Both the position numbers and the translations under genes were made by a program. Below are positions 17,791 through 27,362 of a stretch of DNA of 64,000 nucleotides, one piece after another; within the stretch, counting starts at the first letter, position 1, and every line of letters begins with the position of its first letter. The stretch covers positions 1 through 64,000 of the forward strand of contig NZ_NBZW01000026.1 in NCBI RefSeq assembly GCF_002379085.1, in the 5' to 3' direction. The notes beneath the pieces are model-generated. The model was not told the DNA's origin. It worked only from the letters and a program-made list of their open reading frames with translations, and did no database searches. The DNA comes from Polaromonas sp. AET17H-212 (GTDB taxonomy: Bacteria; Pseudomonadota; Gammaproteobacteria; Burkholderiales; Burkholderiaceae_C).

Positions 17791-20000
17791 CGGCGCGCAC
17801 CACCGTCTCGGGTTTCGTGGTGCTGGAGGCGCCGCCGCCGGCCCCCGGCGAAACCGCCCTTCCCCTCAAGCCCAAGCGCGGCCGACCCGTCGGATGGCGC
17901 ATGCCCACGCTGGCGAACCTGGACCAGCTCACGCTGGAGGACTTTTCGTTTGTGCGCGGCGTCATGAGCGGCATGAAACCCGCCGTGGCCTACAAGCAGT
18001 TTTACGCGAACCGCCACTTCGACGCCGACGGCAACCCGATCATTCCGCACGGCACGGAGATCAACAGCCACGCCGACCGCCTGCAGCTGGCGATCCTCGC
18101 CGCCGCGCGCGCCTCCAACAAGCCCGAAGCCAAGTCGGCGGCGCTGGCCCTGGAACGCCCTACCCCCGAACCCGTGGCCGCGCCGGCCGCCGTCGCGCAG
18201 GCGCACCTGGCCTATACGCAGTGGACCGAATCGCAACCCGAGGACATGTATAACGAAAACGAGATAGTCGAGCGCTACAAGGACTACCTCGCCGACCAGG
18301 GTGTTCAGCCCGGCAGCGGCGGCCACTTCGAAGTCGCGGACCAGTCCTTGAGCGTCACCGCCAAGGTCAAGGCGATCAACGCCCTGCAGACCCAACTGGC
18401 CACCCTGCCCCAGCCCGAGCACAGCACGAAACTGTGGCTGGCCGCTTCGCTCGTCAAGGCGTTTGCGCGCCGCGGTGTCACGACCATGGCCGGTGTCGTG
18501 CAGTCGATCTCCGTCGCCGGCCGGCACTGGCACCGCGACATCAAGGGACTGGGCCCGGGCCGCGCGGCACGTATCGAGGGCTGGCTCGAAGACCACGCCG
18601 ACACGCTGGGACCGTTGTTGCGCTGGGGTGCGCACTGGGAAGTGGCCCCTCCCCTGGCCCAAGTCATCGTGCCGCTGCAGCGCGCGCCCGCCGCCGCCCT
18701 GCTCACCTACAGTCAGGAATCGGGCATCGCGTCCCCCGCCCCGACCGCGCTGGCGCTGCGCTCCGGCATCGCGCCGCTGGAGCTGCTGCTGGTGCCGCCT
18801 GCCCTGGACGGCCAGGCCGGCATCTTCAGGACGCAGACGCCGAATCACCTGGGCGCGACAACCGACATCGAGGCCATCGGCGCCTGGCTCAATGGCTACC
18901 TAACCGCGGGCAAACAGCGGACCTTTGACGCCTACCGCCGCGAAGTCGAACGGTTTTACATCTGGGCTATGCTCGAAGCACAGTGCCCGCTGTCGTCGAT
19001 CACCTTGAGTCTGGCCCAGCAGTACCAGGCGTTTCTCAGGGCGATCCCTGGGCGCTACACCACCACTGCACGGGTCCCGCGTCACGATCCGCGCTGGCGG
19101 CCTTGGCGCGGCCAGCTCGAGGCGAGCAGCCAGAACTACGCGCTCGGCGTGTTGTACCAGATGTACAATGCGCTCCACAAAAACGCCTACGTGACGGGCA
19201 ATCCCTTCGAGAGCATCCAGTACGATGCCGCCGGGATGAAGCGCCACGCCATGGATGTGACGCGCAGCCTGCACGCCGACGACCTCTACCTTGTGCGCGA
19301 AGCGCTGGCCACCCTCCCCGGCCTCACGTCCGCAACGCTGCGCAAAGCCGCCCTCGCCCGCCGGACCCGGCTGATCCTACACCTTGCCTTGACCACCGGC
19401 ATGCGTTTGGCCGAGATCTCCTCGGCGAACATGAACAGCCTTGCCCACCCGCGTGTCGATGGCAGGGCCGCCGATGATTGGGTTATTACGGTCGTAGGAA
19501 AGGGTAAGAAGAAGCGCGCAGTTCCAATTAGCGTGAAGCTTATGAACATGATTGAGGAGCACCATGCGGACTGGCGGGCCTTGATGCCAGAAGATGCGGC
19601 ACGCATTGCAGCCTTCGATCTCTCCCCTCCCCTCATCGCCGCCCTGGAGGCGCCGGTTCGCTCGGGTGGGCGCGCCATCACCGATGACACGGCGATGGCC
19701 CATGACAACGGCGCGCTGAGCACGAATGGACTCTATCGAACCCTGAAGACGTTTTTCCGGCAGATGGCCAGAAAAGAGCGGGGCCCAGAAATGCAGGCTC
19801 GCATCCTGAGGTTCAGCACACATTGGCTTCGTCATACCTACGCACACGAGGTCCTGCGCGAGAACAACGGCGATGAAGGCCTCAAACTTGCCCAGCAGCT
19901 GCTCGGTCATGCATCGATTACCACGACCGCGGAGTATGTGGAGCAAGATATTTCGGCACAGGTGAAGGCAGCTCGTAAAGTCAATCCCCTAGGAGACTAG
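17787..20000 (+). CDS. large tyrosine recombinase (site-specific integrase)
   Basis: 737 residues, about twice the usual integrase length. An N-terminal half of about 380 residues precedes a core-binding domain (NGYLTAGKQRTFDAYRREVE), then the catalytic domain. GMRLAEISSANM holds Arg I, HWLRHTYAHEVL holds the His-x-x-Arg, and LLGHASITTTAEYVEQD ends in the tyrosine nucleophile, so all key residues are present. ATG 17787 is chosen because it overlaps the previous stop; upstream sequence in frame belongs to the small ORF. It could integrate the element or resolve plasmid multimers. Five palindromes and parAB follow. Confidence 0.88.
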   Translation: MTARTTVSGFVVLEAPPPAPGETALPLKPKRGRPVGWRMPTLANLDQLTLEDFSFVRGVMSGMKPAVAYKQFYANRHFDADGNPIIPHGTEINSHADRLQLAILAAARASNKPEAKSAALALERPTPEPVAAPAAVAQAHLAYTQWTESQPEDMYNENEIVERYKDYLADQGVQPGSGGHFEVADQSLSVTAKVKAINALQTQLATLPQPEHSTKLWLAASLVKAFARRGVTTMAGVVQSISVAGRHWHRDIKGLGPGRAARIEGWLEDHADTLGPLLRWGAHWEVAPPLAQVIVPLQRAPAAALLTYSQESGIASPAPTALALRSGIAPLELLLVPPALDGQAGIFRTQTPNHLGATTDIEAIGAWLNGYLTAGKQRTFDAYRREVERFYIWAMLEAQCPLSSITLSLAQQYQAFLRAIPGRYTTTARVPRHDPRWRPWRGQLEASSQNYALGVLYQMYNALHKNAYVTGNPFESIQYDAAGMKRHAMDVTRSLHADDLYLVREALATLPGLTSATLRKAALARRTRLILHLALTTGMRLAEISSANMNSLAHPRVDGRAADDWVITVVGKGKKKRAVPISVKLMNMIEEHHADWRALMPEDAARIAAFDLSPPLIAALEAPVRSGGRAITDDTAMAHDNGALSTNGLYRTLKTFFRQMARKERGPEMQARILRFSTHWLRHTYAHEVLRENNGDEGLKLAQQLLGHASITTTAEYVEQDISAQVKAARKVNPLGD

Positions 20001-20039
20001 GACTCGAAAGCTGGACTCAGAACCATGGTAGTGCCAACG

Positions 20040-20814
20040 CAGTTTCCCCGGGGAAACTGGAGGCCATTTTCGCGACGTTTTTTCAGTGCCGACTACAAAA
20101 GAGCGAATGCGAATCTTCTTTCCGGCACCAATCCATCACCGGCGATAGGGTACAGCGGCACAGTTTCCCCGGGGAAACTGGAACTCGACCGCGACGCTTT
20201 GTCCAGCATCCCAGCCGTGAAAGCTATTGCTGCGGACTCCTTAGCGCCAAGCGATTCGCAGCACGAGGGGTGAAGGCCGCTCAGTTTCCTCGGGAAAACT
20301 GAGCGGCCTCGTGGCCACACATCCTCCTAAAAACCTGTCGAACTAAATTACCTCAACATTTAATTGGCGCTGCCCTGGCGGAATCCAACTGAATATCACT
20401 GAGCGTCTCTGCAGTTTCCCCGGGGAAACTGTCTGCGCAAGCCAGAGATCGTCCTCCCGATCAGGGGAATAGCTGCGGCGCCGTTTCACTAGAGCTTTCT
20501 AAGGCTGATAGGTTGCTACGCTCGCCCGCCCCGCCCCTGGCGTGCAATTCACTCGACACATTCAAATGGTCTGGAAGTGACGCAGCATCCCCGCATAGGC
20601 TAGTTAAGCGACGATGGTTAATATCAATCGGCAATAGCTAATGGCGAGGGCAAGAGGCAAGACAACACCATTGGCCAACACGGAGCTCGATAAGCGATAA
20701 CACGTATGCCCCTTGCAGCAAAAGACAGGCGAATTCCGATAGACGCGCATTGGACAACCGGAAAATCGGCATGGCACGCCGTGCAACAGTAGTTCAGTTT
20801 CACCGGGGAAACTG
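20040..20814. repeat. five copies of a 20-bp palindrome upstream of parAB (candidate centromere or operator)
   Basis: CAGTTTCCCCGGGGAAACTG is perfect at 20040-20059, 20161-20180 and 20412-20431, and imperfect at 20282-20301 (TCGG centre, one extra A) and 20795-20814 (CACCGG centre). The copies are dispersed over 775 bases with no intervening gene. Repeated palindromes beside parA-parB commonly serve as ParB-binding centromeres (parS) or as operators of a global plasmid regulator. Otherwise the region from 20001 to 20930 holds no supported gene. Confidence 0.8.
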
Positions 20815-20930
20815 GTTCTCGCTACACGCGCGAACAATTTCACACCATCAACTCGCTTTTGGCCAGTATTACCCCTTGACAGAGTTATCTTTGCTGTTAA
20901 ATTAGCTTCAGACCAAATGAGAAGCCGATT

Positions 20931-21195
20931 GTGGGCTGTTATCTGAATAGAAACTTTCAAAGTTCGCTGCTGGGGCACGTCCTCGGTGCAGCTATCGTTT
21001 TAGGAGCACTTGCCGGATGCTCCGAATAATCCGCGCCAAAAACCGCCGCCGGCCAAAGCAGCAGCAGAGGACTAGAGCGTCACTCAACAACGCCTCAAAG
21101 ATCGAAAGAAGGAACACGATGCAAAGAACAAGGCGGTGTGCCTGGAAACCATCGGCAAAGCCAAGTGTGAGGAAGTCGGCTACGTCTTCGACTGA
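20931..21195 (+). pseudogene. small lipoprotein gene, probably frameshifted
   Basis: A GTG at 20931 opens a frame ending LGAALVLG-like hydrophobic sequence and LAGCSE, a good lipoprotein signal with lipobox LAGC, but it stops at 21027-21029. The neighbouring frame then reads on through a TAG at 21073-21075 into KEHDAKNKAVCLETIGKAK and CEEVGYVFD, ending at 21193-21195. The two halves together look like one small secreted lipoprotein broken by a frameshift and a stop. Plasmids often carry entry-exclusion lipoproteins of this size; the identity is a guess. Confidence 0.35.
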
Positions 21196-21248
21196 TGCTT
21201 GCCAAAACTGGCGATTTCGCCAACCTTAAAACCCTATAGGAGAGTCCC

Positions 21249-21941
21249 GTGATCGTTCAAATTGGAGCCGAAAAAGGAGGGGTCGGAAAGAGCACCTATG
21301 CGGTGAATCTCTCCGCCTATCTTGCGCAGCAAGGATACAGTGTCATCCTGGTCGATACAGACACCCAGAAGACTTCCAGCAAATGGGGGGAGTTGCGTTC
21401 GCATTTCAAGTTGCAGCACAACTTCACCATCGTCGACAAAGCTGTTGACCCAACCGAGCACATCCGCATGCTCTCCGAGAAGTACGATGTCGTTGTCGTT
21501 GACGTCGGCGCCCGCGACTACGCCCGGCTGAGCGAACTCACCCGAATTGTCGACTTGTGGATTGCTCCGACTCGGGTGGGGCAGGGCGATCTTGAGTCCA
21601 CCCTTGAATTGGCTGATGCCTTTGCCAAGGCGGACTCGAAGCACAAGAACGGGAAGATCCCACTGGTTGTCTCGATCAACGCAGTTCCCGGTGCCTGGAA
21701 TACCACTGAAGGCGCGGATGCCTACGAAGCGCTTAAGGAGGCCCTCCCAGGCGTGCCTATTCTCGAGGCCTTAGTCCGCGACCGGAAGATCTGGCGTGAC
21801 GCGCACCGCATGGGGCGAACCATCTTTGAAATGCCACCACGCGAGCGCGAGAAGGCAGAAGCGGAATTCACCCAGATGGTCGATGAAGCTTTTAAAGCAT
21901 TCAACAAGTTCAACAAGGGAAGCAAGAAAAATGGCGCCTAA
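21249..21941 (+). CDS. parA: ParA-family partition ATPase
   Basis: 230 residues. EKGGVGKSTYAVNLSAYLAQ is the deviant Walker A motif of ParA/MinD ATPases, VILVDTDTQKTSS follows as the A-prime motif, and YDVVVVDVGARD is Walker B. It drives plasmid segregation with ParB and a centromere. TATAGGAGAGTCCC upstream is a strong ribosome-binding site. There is no N-terminal HTH, so this is a short, type Ib-like ParA, in which ParB usually does the DNA binding and autoregulation. It overlaps parB by 11 bases. Confidence 0.9.
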   Translation: MIVQIGAEKGGVGKSTYAVNLSAYLAQQGYSVILVDTDTQKTSSKWGELRSHFKLQHNFTIVDKAVDPTEHIRMLSEKYDVVVVDVGARDYARLSELTRIVDLWIAPTRVGQGDLESTLELADAFAKADSKHKNGKIPLVVSINAVPGAWNTTEGADAYEALKEALPGVPILEALVRDRKIWRDAHRMGRTIFEMPPREREKAEAEFTQMVDEAFKAFNKFNKGSKKNGA

Positions 21942-22941
21942 CTCCAAGTCAAAACGCAAGCCAGTTCTCGGCCATATCCACCGCAACACGGACCAAGCGG
22001 CAATGAGCTTGGCGCTGAGCGACGTGCGGCCTCCCACCCCGATTCCTGCGCCGCCAGTGGCGCCCGCAGCTCACAGTTTGCCAACCGCGGACACCGACAT
22101 TTCGACTTTGTACGCGGTTGGCAGCAAATACCCGGTTCCGTTGTTTCTCCTTGCGCGAAGCCCAAATCAAGCACGGGTCTTCTACAGCACAGAAGAGCTT
22201 GACGACATGTCTAAGTCGCTGCGAACAAACGGACAGCACCTGGCCGGGCTTGGATACGTGAGGTCTGGCCGAGTGTTCTTGATCGATGGCGTGAAACGCT
22301 TCCAGGGAGCCACCATCGGGGGTCTGGGCACCCTGGAAGTTGAAATCGTTCCCACGCCCGTTGATGACGCCGCTGAGTATGAAATGTCGCGGCGTATCAA
22401 CCTTGAGCGCAGCGCGCAAACTGCGCTGGACGATGCCGTTCGGTGGAAGGACTTGCTGGCCAAAGGCGTCTATGCGGATCAGGACGCGCTTGCCCAGAGC
22501 CTCGGTATATCTAAGGCCACGGTTTCGAAGACGATGGGGCTGAATCGCATCCCCGAGAGGTTGCTTCGGATGATGAGTGACCATCCCCAAACTCGCGCTC
22601 TCACAATCGCGTATGAGATCAGCAATGTCTTCGCGGCCGACCAATTCAAAGAAGCGCCCGAGAAGGCTGAGTACATGGCCGAGGACGTCATTGAAGAGAC
22701 GGCAAAGCTTGACTTGAGCCGGCACCAGGTGAGCACCCTTATCGCTTCGAAGCTCAGCGGTCCGAAATCACGACTTCGAGGTGAAGCCCATCCCGTCAAG
22801 TATGGGGAGAGCAAGGGGTCCTTGAAGGTTGTCCCATCGCGCGGCCAAGTGGAGCTGGTGTTCAAAGGGCTACCAGAGCCCAAAGTGGAAGAGCTCAAGG
22901 CACTTATCGAGCAGATGCTCGCTGGCCAACTGAGCATCTAA
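21931..22941 (+). CDS. parB: ParB-family partition protein
   Basis: 336 residues from ATG 21931. A proline-rich N-terminus is followed by a ParB/Srx-like fold (FLIDGVKRFQGATIGGLGTL) and a helix-turn-helix, DQDALAQSLGISKATVSKTM. The C-terminal region probably dimerises. It should bind the palindrome array upstream of parA or sites within the iteron region. Co-translation with parA is indicated by the 11-base overlap. Confidence 0.88.
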   Translation: MAPNSKSKRKPVLGHIHRNTDQAAMSLALSDVRPPTPIPAPPVAPAAHSLPTADTDISTLYAVGSKYPVPLFLLARSPNQARVFYSTEELDDMSKSLRTNGQHLAGLGYVRSGRVFLIDGVKRFQGATIGGLGTLEVEIVPTPVDDAAEYEMSRRINLERSAQTALDDAVRWKDLLAKGVYADQDALAQSLGISKATVSKTMGLNRIPERLLRMMSDHPQTRALTIAYEISNVFAADQFKEAPEKAEYMAEDVIEETAKLDLSRHQVSTLIASKLSGPKSRLRGEAHPVKYGESKGSLKVVPSRGQVELVFKGLPEPKVEELKALIEQMLAGQLSI

Positions 22942-22948
22942 GCGCGGA

Positions 22949-23824
22949 AAGGTACCCGGGAAACCAACTATCGGTGTGGGCGTCCACTCACCAACAAAGG
23001 CCCAAAAAGCGAAGCATCATGCCCCCATTTGGCTCGTTAGACAGTTAGAAAAATGCCTCGCATGTGCTAAAGGTACCCGGATATGGGGCTTCGGTGACCT
23101 AAAACCTGAGAATGATCCGAATTCGCCCCATAAACGGGTACCTTAGACGCCCTTAAAGCTGGTTTTCGGACCGCGAGCCCACCTTTTGGTATCTTTCACC
23201 CCATAGACGGGTACCTGATGTTTCCCCATAAACCGGTACTTTAAGCAATCCCCCATGGGGGGGTACCTTAGGAAATCCAAGCCTAACTGTCGCCAGATAC
23301 TTGGGGAGCAGGTTCAGACGGGCACCGCGGATAGGGACCCATGCAGAAGGTAATTCCCCACAAACGGGTACCTTCACGCTGACCCATAAACAGGTACCTA
23401 AAAGTACGTCCCTGAGTCTGACGCCGACATAATGAGGTCCGCCGCCGAGCCGTCAGGGGTCGGTCCGCCGCCCCATAGATGGGTCCCCAGGCCGCGCCCC
23501 ACAAACGGGTACCTTTTGGGCTCCCCATAAACGGATACCTAAGATGGACCTGCACAGAACGAAGCCTGCCTCTTCAACTCAACCTTGGGACACGGGATTA
23601 GATCGAGGCCTGGGCAAGCCTCATAAACGTGTACCTATGAAGCGCCCCATATTCAGGTACCTTCAAAACGCCCCATAAACCGGTACCTTTGAAATTCCCC
23701 ATTGATGGGTACCTTTGACCCCATATCCACATACCTGAAGACCCATAGAAGGGTTCCAGTCACCCATAAATGGCTACTTATTCCCCCACAAAAGGGGACC
23801 TTCCGCCCCATAGAGAGATACCAT
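22949..23824. repeat. iteron array, probable replication origin
   Basis: About twenty copies of a 19-base element with consensus CCCCATAAACGGGTACCTT lie between parB and the initiator gene. Well-preserved copies include those near 23127, 23202, 23354, 23497 and 23670. Most face the rep gene; the first two (near 22951 and 23072) are in the opposite orientation. Near the rep gene the copies are denser, about one turn or two of helix apart, and more degenerate. An AT-rich run follows at 23860-23910, a plausible melting region. No gene lies within. This is the standard layout for an iteron-controlled plasmid origin. Confidence 0.88.
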
Positions 23825-24018
23825 ACCCCGCTGAAACCCGCATGGCTGCTGGGTTTCAGATCCCTAAATGTATTAAATTCTTAAAGTGTTAGTTAAATAA
23901 ATACACAACGGGTGGCGACATCCAAACAAGGGCGTCCAAAGAAACAATCCAAAAAAAGAATTGCCTCAATCGCGGTACATAGGTACCATCAGAAATCTAC
24001 ATTCCGCCAGGCCCCGGC

Positions 24019-25314
24019 ATGGGAACATCTCCACCACCTCCAGAGCACCAGATCAGTCTGTTCATGAAAAAGGAATCCCCGGATCCTTTTCGGAAAGCGG
24101 TTCAGATCGTTCACAGTATGCCGCTCGGCGACCTTACCGCTGTGCAGCGAAAGATGTCGAACAACTGGCTCAAAAAGGCAAACTCGACTGAACCCGATGC
24201 CGATGGATACTGGTCCATTCGCATCGATGAGATGAGCAATGACATCGGCTTCAATTCAAAGAATCGTAAATACCTCAAGGACGCTGCGCGAGCCCTGCAG
24301 CGAATTGTTTTTGCCTGGGACGTAGTAGCTCCAGAAGCGAAAAGGGCAAAGTGGATCTCCTCAGTGCTGTACCCCGACGTGGAGATCACCGCTGATACCA
24401 TCCGCTTTCGCTTGAGTGAACCACTGAAGCTGTACGTTCGTAATCCAGATGTCTATGCGTTGATTGACGAAACGGTGGTTCGAAAGTACAGGCGCCTGGC
24501 GTCTATCGGTATCTATGAACACTGCGTCCGATTTGAAAAAGTTGGAACAACTACGACGGTGCCGTGGCAGAAGTTTCGCGACATCGTCTTGGGCGAATCG
24601 GCTACTCGCAAAACCTACGAGCAATACAAGGTGTTCAAGGCAAAGATCCTGAATCCCTCAATAGCCGAGATCAACGCCGAGGGAGCTATCAATATCGTCC
24701 TCAGGGAGACAAAGGCAGGAAAGTCTGTCGAAGGTGTCTTCTTCAAGGTAGCAAAGGGACGCCAGTACGCAGACGCTGCGGGTCTCGATGAGAATGAGAC
24801 ATCCCTGGTCGCACAGATGGTGAAACTTGGCGTCCTGTCCTCAGAGGCAAAGCGACTATTGAAGGAATATTCGCCCAAAGTGATCCAGGCAACGCTCGCA
24901 TATACCAACGAGCGGAAGACCAGTAAAAAGTCGGAAAAGCTTGAAAACCCCCCCGCGTATTTCAGAATGGCGCTGCAGCGGAAATGGGCGATAAACGGCG
25001 AAGCTGTGGAGGATGTAGAGCCGAAGGGCGCGGAACCACCACCGTCCTCAGGAAAGCCGAACTTGAGTGCTCTCTATCGCACCAACCAAATTGCGAAGGC
25101 CGAAGCCTACTTCAAGGTGCTCGACGCGGATGATCAACAGGACCTCATCGCCAAGTACAACGAGCAACAAATTACTCCGGCACTCCGCCTAAAAACCAAA
25201 GCAACAAAGCCCTCTGAGGCCGCATTTTTTCAATGGCTAATGAAGGATTTGTGGGGCGAGCCAAATGCGGAAGACCTGCTTGAGTATGCGCAGACCCTTC
25301 TAAGCAAGATTTAG
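24019..25314 (+). CDS. replication initiator protein (Rep_3 superfamily)
   Basis: 431 residues. The N-terminal winged-helix part (SNDIGFNSKNRKYLKDAARA, then a second domain around RLASIGIYEHCVRFEK and RKTYEQYKVFKAKILNPSIA) matches plasmid initiators of the RepE/pi/RepA type, which bind iterons, open the origin and recruit the host helicase. The C-terminal 150 residues are extra and charged. ATG 24019 has no clear ribosome-binding site; ATG 24064 is an alternative. The array of iterons directly upstream supports the call. Confidence 0.85.
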   Translation: MGTSPPPPEHQISLFMKKESPDPFRKAVQIVHSMPLGDLTAVQRKMSNNWLKKANSTEPDADGYWSIRIDEMSNDIGFNSKNRKYLKDAARALQRIVFAWDVVAPEAKRAKWISSVLYPDVEITADTIRFRLSEPLKLYVRNPDVYALIDETVVRKYRRLASIGIYEHCVRFEKVGTTTTVPWQKFRDIVLGESATRKTYEQYKVFKAKILNPSIAEINAEGAINIVLRETKAGKSVEGVFFKVAKGRQYADAAGLDENETSLVAQMVKLGVLSSEAKRLLKEYSPKVIQATLAYTNERKTSKKSEKLENPPAYFRMALQRKWAINGEAVEDVEPKGAEPPPSSGKPNLSALYRTNQIAKAEAYFKVLDADDQQDLIAKYNEQQITPALRLKTKATKPSEAAFFQWLMKDLWGEPNAEDLLEYAQTLLSKI

Positions 25315-25435
25315 AAGGTTTCCCCCGCCTTCCACGGCTGGACTGCGATGATGGCTTCATGCCTTCCGATGCCCCTGAGTTACGCCGCCACCTGGCCAGC
25401 CTCACTCAGAATTGATCGCGAGTTCCACCCCAACT

Positions 25436-26209
25436 ATGCCAACATCAGCCGACATCATGCTGTTCTGCGGCGACCCGCACGGGAAGTTCGACCACATCCT
25501 GCAGGCCGCCGGCGATTTGAGAGCGTCAGCTGTCATATTGCTTGGCGATATGGAGTCCGGGCAGCCGCTGCACGAAGCGATGGCGTCGATTGATGACAAG
25601 CTGTGGTTCATCCACGGCAATCACGATACGGACAGCGAACTTAACTGGAACAACCTCTGGGGCGGCAAGCTGGCAGATAGGAACGTCGATGGGCGGGTTG
25701 TAACCTTGCCCAACGGTATCCGGATCGCCGGGTTGGGAGGGGTCTTCCGCGAAAGCGTCTGGTATCCCAGCCTGCCGACACCGCCAAATTTCCGCAACCG
25801 CAAAGAGCATGTTCGGGCAACGCCATGGCAGGACCGATGGCAGGGGAGCGTGCCGTGCAAGCACTGGTCCACCATTTATCCGGACGAGCTGGATCGTTTG
25901 TCAGGAATGCCGGCAGACATCCTCATCACCCATGAAGCGCCTGGATATCACAACAACGGCTTTGAGCTCCTGGACAGCCTGGCGCAGAGCATGGGCGTCA
26001 AAGTGGCCGTTCACGGGCACCATCACGATAACCTGGACAGCTCCGATCGGTGGGACCGGCAGGGCTTCAAGAGTTTTGGCGTCGGCTTGCGAGGCATCAC
26101 AGCCATCGACGCAAGCGGAATCTCCAAGGTGATAGTCCCGGGCGAACTGGACGCGCAGCGGGACTTCCGGCAAAAGTATCTGGATGTGTTCAAGGATGTC
26201 GCGCCTTGA
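25436..26209 (+). CDS. calcineurin-like metallophosphoesterase
   Basis: About 257 residues. CGDPHGKFDHI, LLGDMESG, HGNHDTDSE, HEAPGYHNNG and VHGHHHDNLD are the five metal-binding motifs of the family in the right order, so it is likely active on a phosphomonoester or phosphodiester. ATG 25436 is preferred over TTG 25412, though neither has a good ribosome-binding site. It converges on the nuclease gene, whose end is 17 bases away. Role on the plasmid is unknown. Confidence 0.85.
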   Translation: MPTSADIMLFCGDPHGKFDHILQAAGDLRASAVILLGDMESGQPLHEAMASIDDKLWFIHGNHDTDSELNWNNLWGGKLADRNVDGRVVTLPNGIRIAGLGGVFRESVWYPSLPTPPNFRNRKEHVRATPWQDRWQGSVPCKHWSTIYPDELDRLSGMPADILITHEAPGYHNNGFELLDSLAQSMGVKVAVHGHHHDNLDSSDRWDRQGFKSFGVGLRGITAIDASGISKVIVPGELDAQRDFRQKYLDVFKDVAP

Positions 26210-26226
26210 ACCCGGTTGACCTTGCT

Positions 26227-27171
26227 TTACGTCGGTACAGCGGCATTCGTGGCCAATGCAGCCTTCCAGTCATTCTTTGGTGAGAACGCCTGCCAGTGAT
26301 CAATCTCCGCGACCAGATCGCCTCCAGAGTCAGGCCAGTACTCGGCTGCCATGCAACTCGAATAGACCGACAGAATCTCCTGGAACTTCTTGGCGCCATT
26401 GTTCATGAAGCTCTCGCCGGCGGTGATGACATGGATCGAATGCGGCTCATCACTTTCAGCAGCAATGAATTCGAACGGCTTTGCGCTAGCTGAACCCTCA
26501 TAAAGGGAGCGCCCGAAGGTATACATGAACGCCTGGAAGTCGTAGCCCATGTCGTTCGCATCGCGCAAGAACGCTGAGCTGGTGGCGTGCCGGGTGGTCT
26601 TCAAATCGAAGCTGATCTCCGGGTGGTACAGATCGAACCGAACCTTGAGCATCAGTCCGGTCGTCGGCTCCTGGAAATAGATGCTCACCTCCGCCTGCCC
26701 CTCGGCGAGAAAATCACCAAAGAAGCGACCCCGAACACGGCGATACTTGATTTTTTCAGCAAGGAGAAGGCCCTTGCGAAATGTGGGTTCGTCAATTACC
26801 AGACGTGCCGGATTCGCAGCCTCAAAGGCCTTGTAATCCTTGTTGCGAGCATCCGCCAGTCCAGGAAAGACAGCAATCTCGTTGCCCACCTGTTGAGGCT
26901 CCAGCACGAGCGCATGAACGAGGCTTCCGAAATCTTTCGCTTTGCTTGATGAATGCAAATTCAGAAGGCTGGCCTGGAAATGCGCCGGCGAAATCAGAAG
27001 TGGCTTGAGCATGCTGCAGCTCAGAACCTCGCGGTCCGCATGGTACGCATGAGAGGTCATGTCGGCGTACATGCGGCTGAAGGGGGTAGCTCCTGCCGTC
27101 ACGTTGAGACTCAGCTCGTCTGTCGTGCCAAACAGTGCCGCGGATGAAGTGAGGTCGAATACTTTGTTCAT
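26227..27171 (-). CDS. PD-(D/E)XK nuclease-like protein (RecE/exonuclease VIII type)
   Basis: 314 residues, reverse strand, starting at 27171 with GGAG nine bases upstream. The protein has SCSMLKPLLISPAHFQ and KDFGSLVHALVLEPQQ near the N-terminus and LMLKVRFDLYH...SFDLKTT further on, the Asp...Asp-x-Lys arrangement of PD-(D/E)XK nucleases. Phage and plasmid relatives process DNA ends for single-strand annealing recombination. No RecT-like annealase was recognised next to it. An SSB lies 33 kb away on the same replicon. Confidence 0.72.
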   Translation of the reverse strand: MNKVFDLTSSAALFGTTDELSLNVTAGATPFSRMYADMTSHAYHADREVLSCSMLKPLLISPAHFQASLLNLHSSSKAKDFGSLVHALVLEPQQVGNEIAVFPGLADARNKDYKAFEAANPARLVIDEPTFRKGLLLAEKIKYRRVRGRFFGDFLAEGQAEVSIYFQEPTTGLMLKVRFDLYHPEISFDLKTTRHATSSAFLRDANDMGYDFQAFMYTFGRSLYEGSASAKPFEFIAAESDEPHSIHVITAGESFMNNGAKKFQEILSVYSSCMAAEYWPDSGGDLVAEIDHWQAFSPKNDWKAALATNAAVPT

Positions 27172-27362
27172 GTCTTGGTTGCTCCATTGATGGGCTTGAT
27201 CTATGAAACCACGGACGCACCATCTGTCAAGACGCTCGATGGGTGTGAAAGGCCTCAAATATCGGAACAAAGCGGAAAATTCGTGCGTTGAGCGGGGTTG
27301 ACGGTGCCGCTTCGCGTGATAGCTTTAACGTAAGGACAGCCGCTACTTTAAGAATCAAGAAA

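Noticed and set aside
20604..20978. 124-residue reverse open frame upstream of parA
   Set aside because: No ribosome-binding site, and it contains one of the palindromes and the opposite-strand lipoprotein signal sequence; protein-like features are absent.
22949..23824. Possible CRISPR array
   Set aside because: The repeats are short (19 bases), irregularly spaced, degenerate and in both orientations, with no cas genes; they precede a plasmid initiator, so they are iterons.
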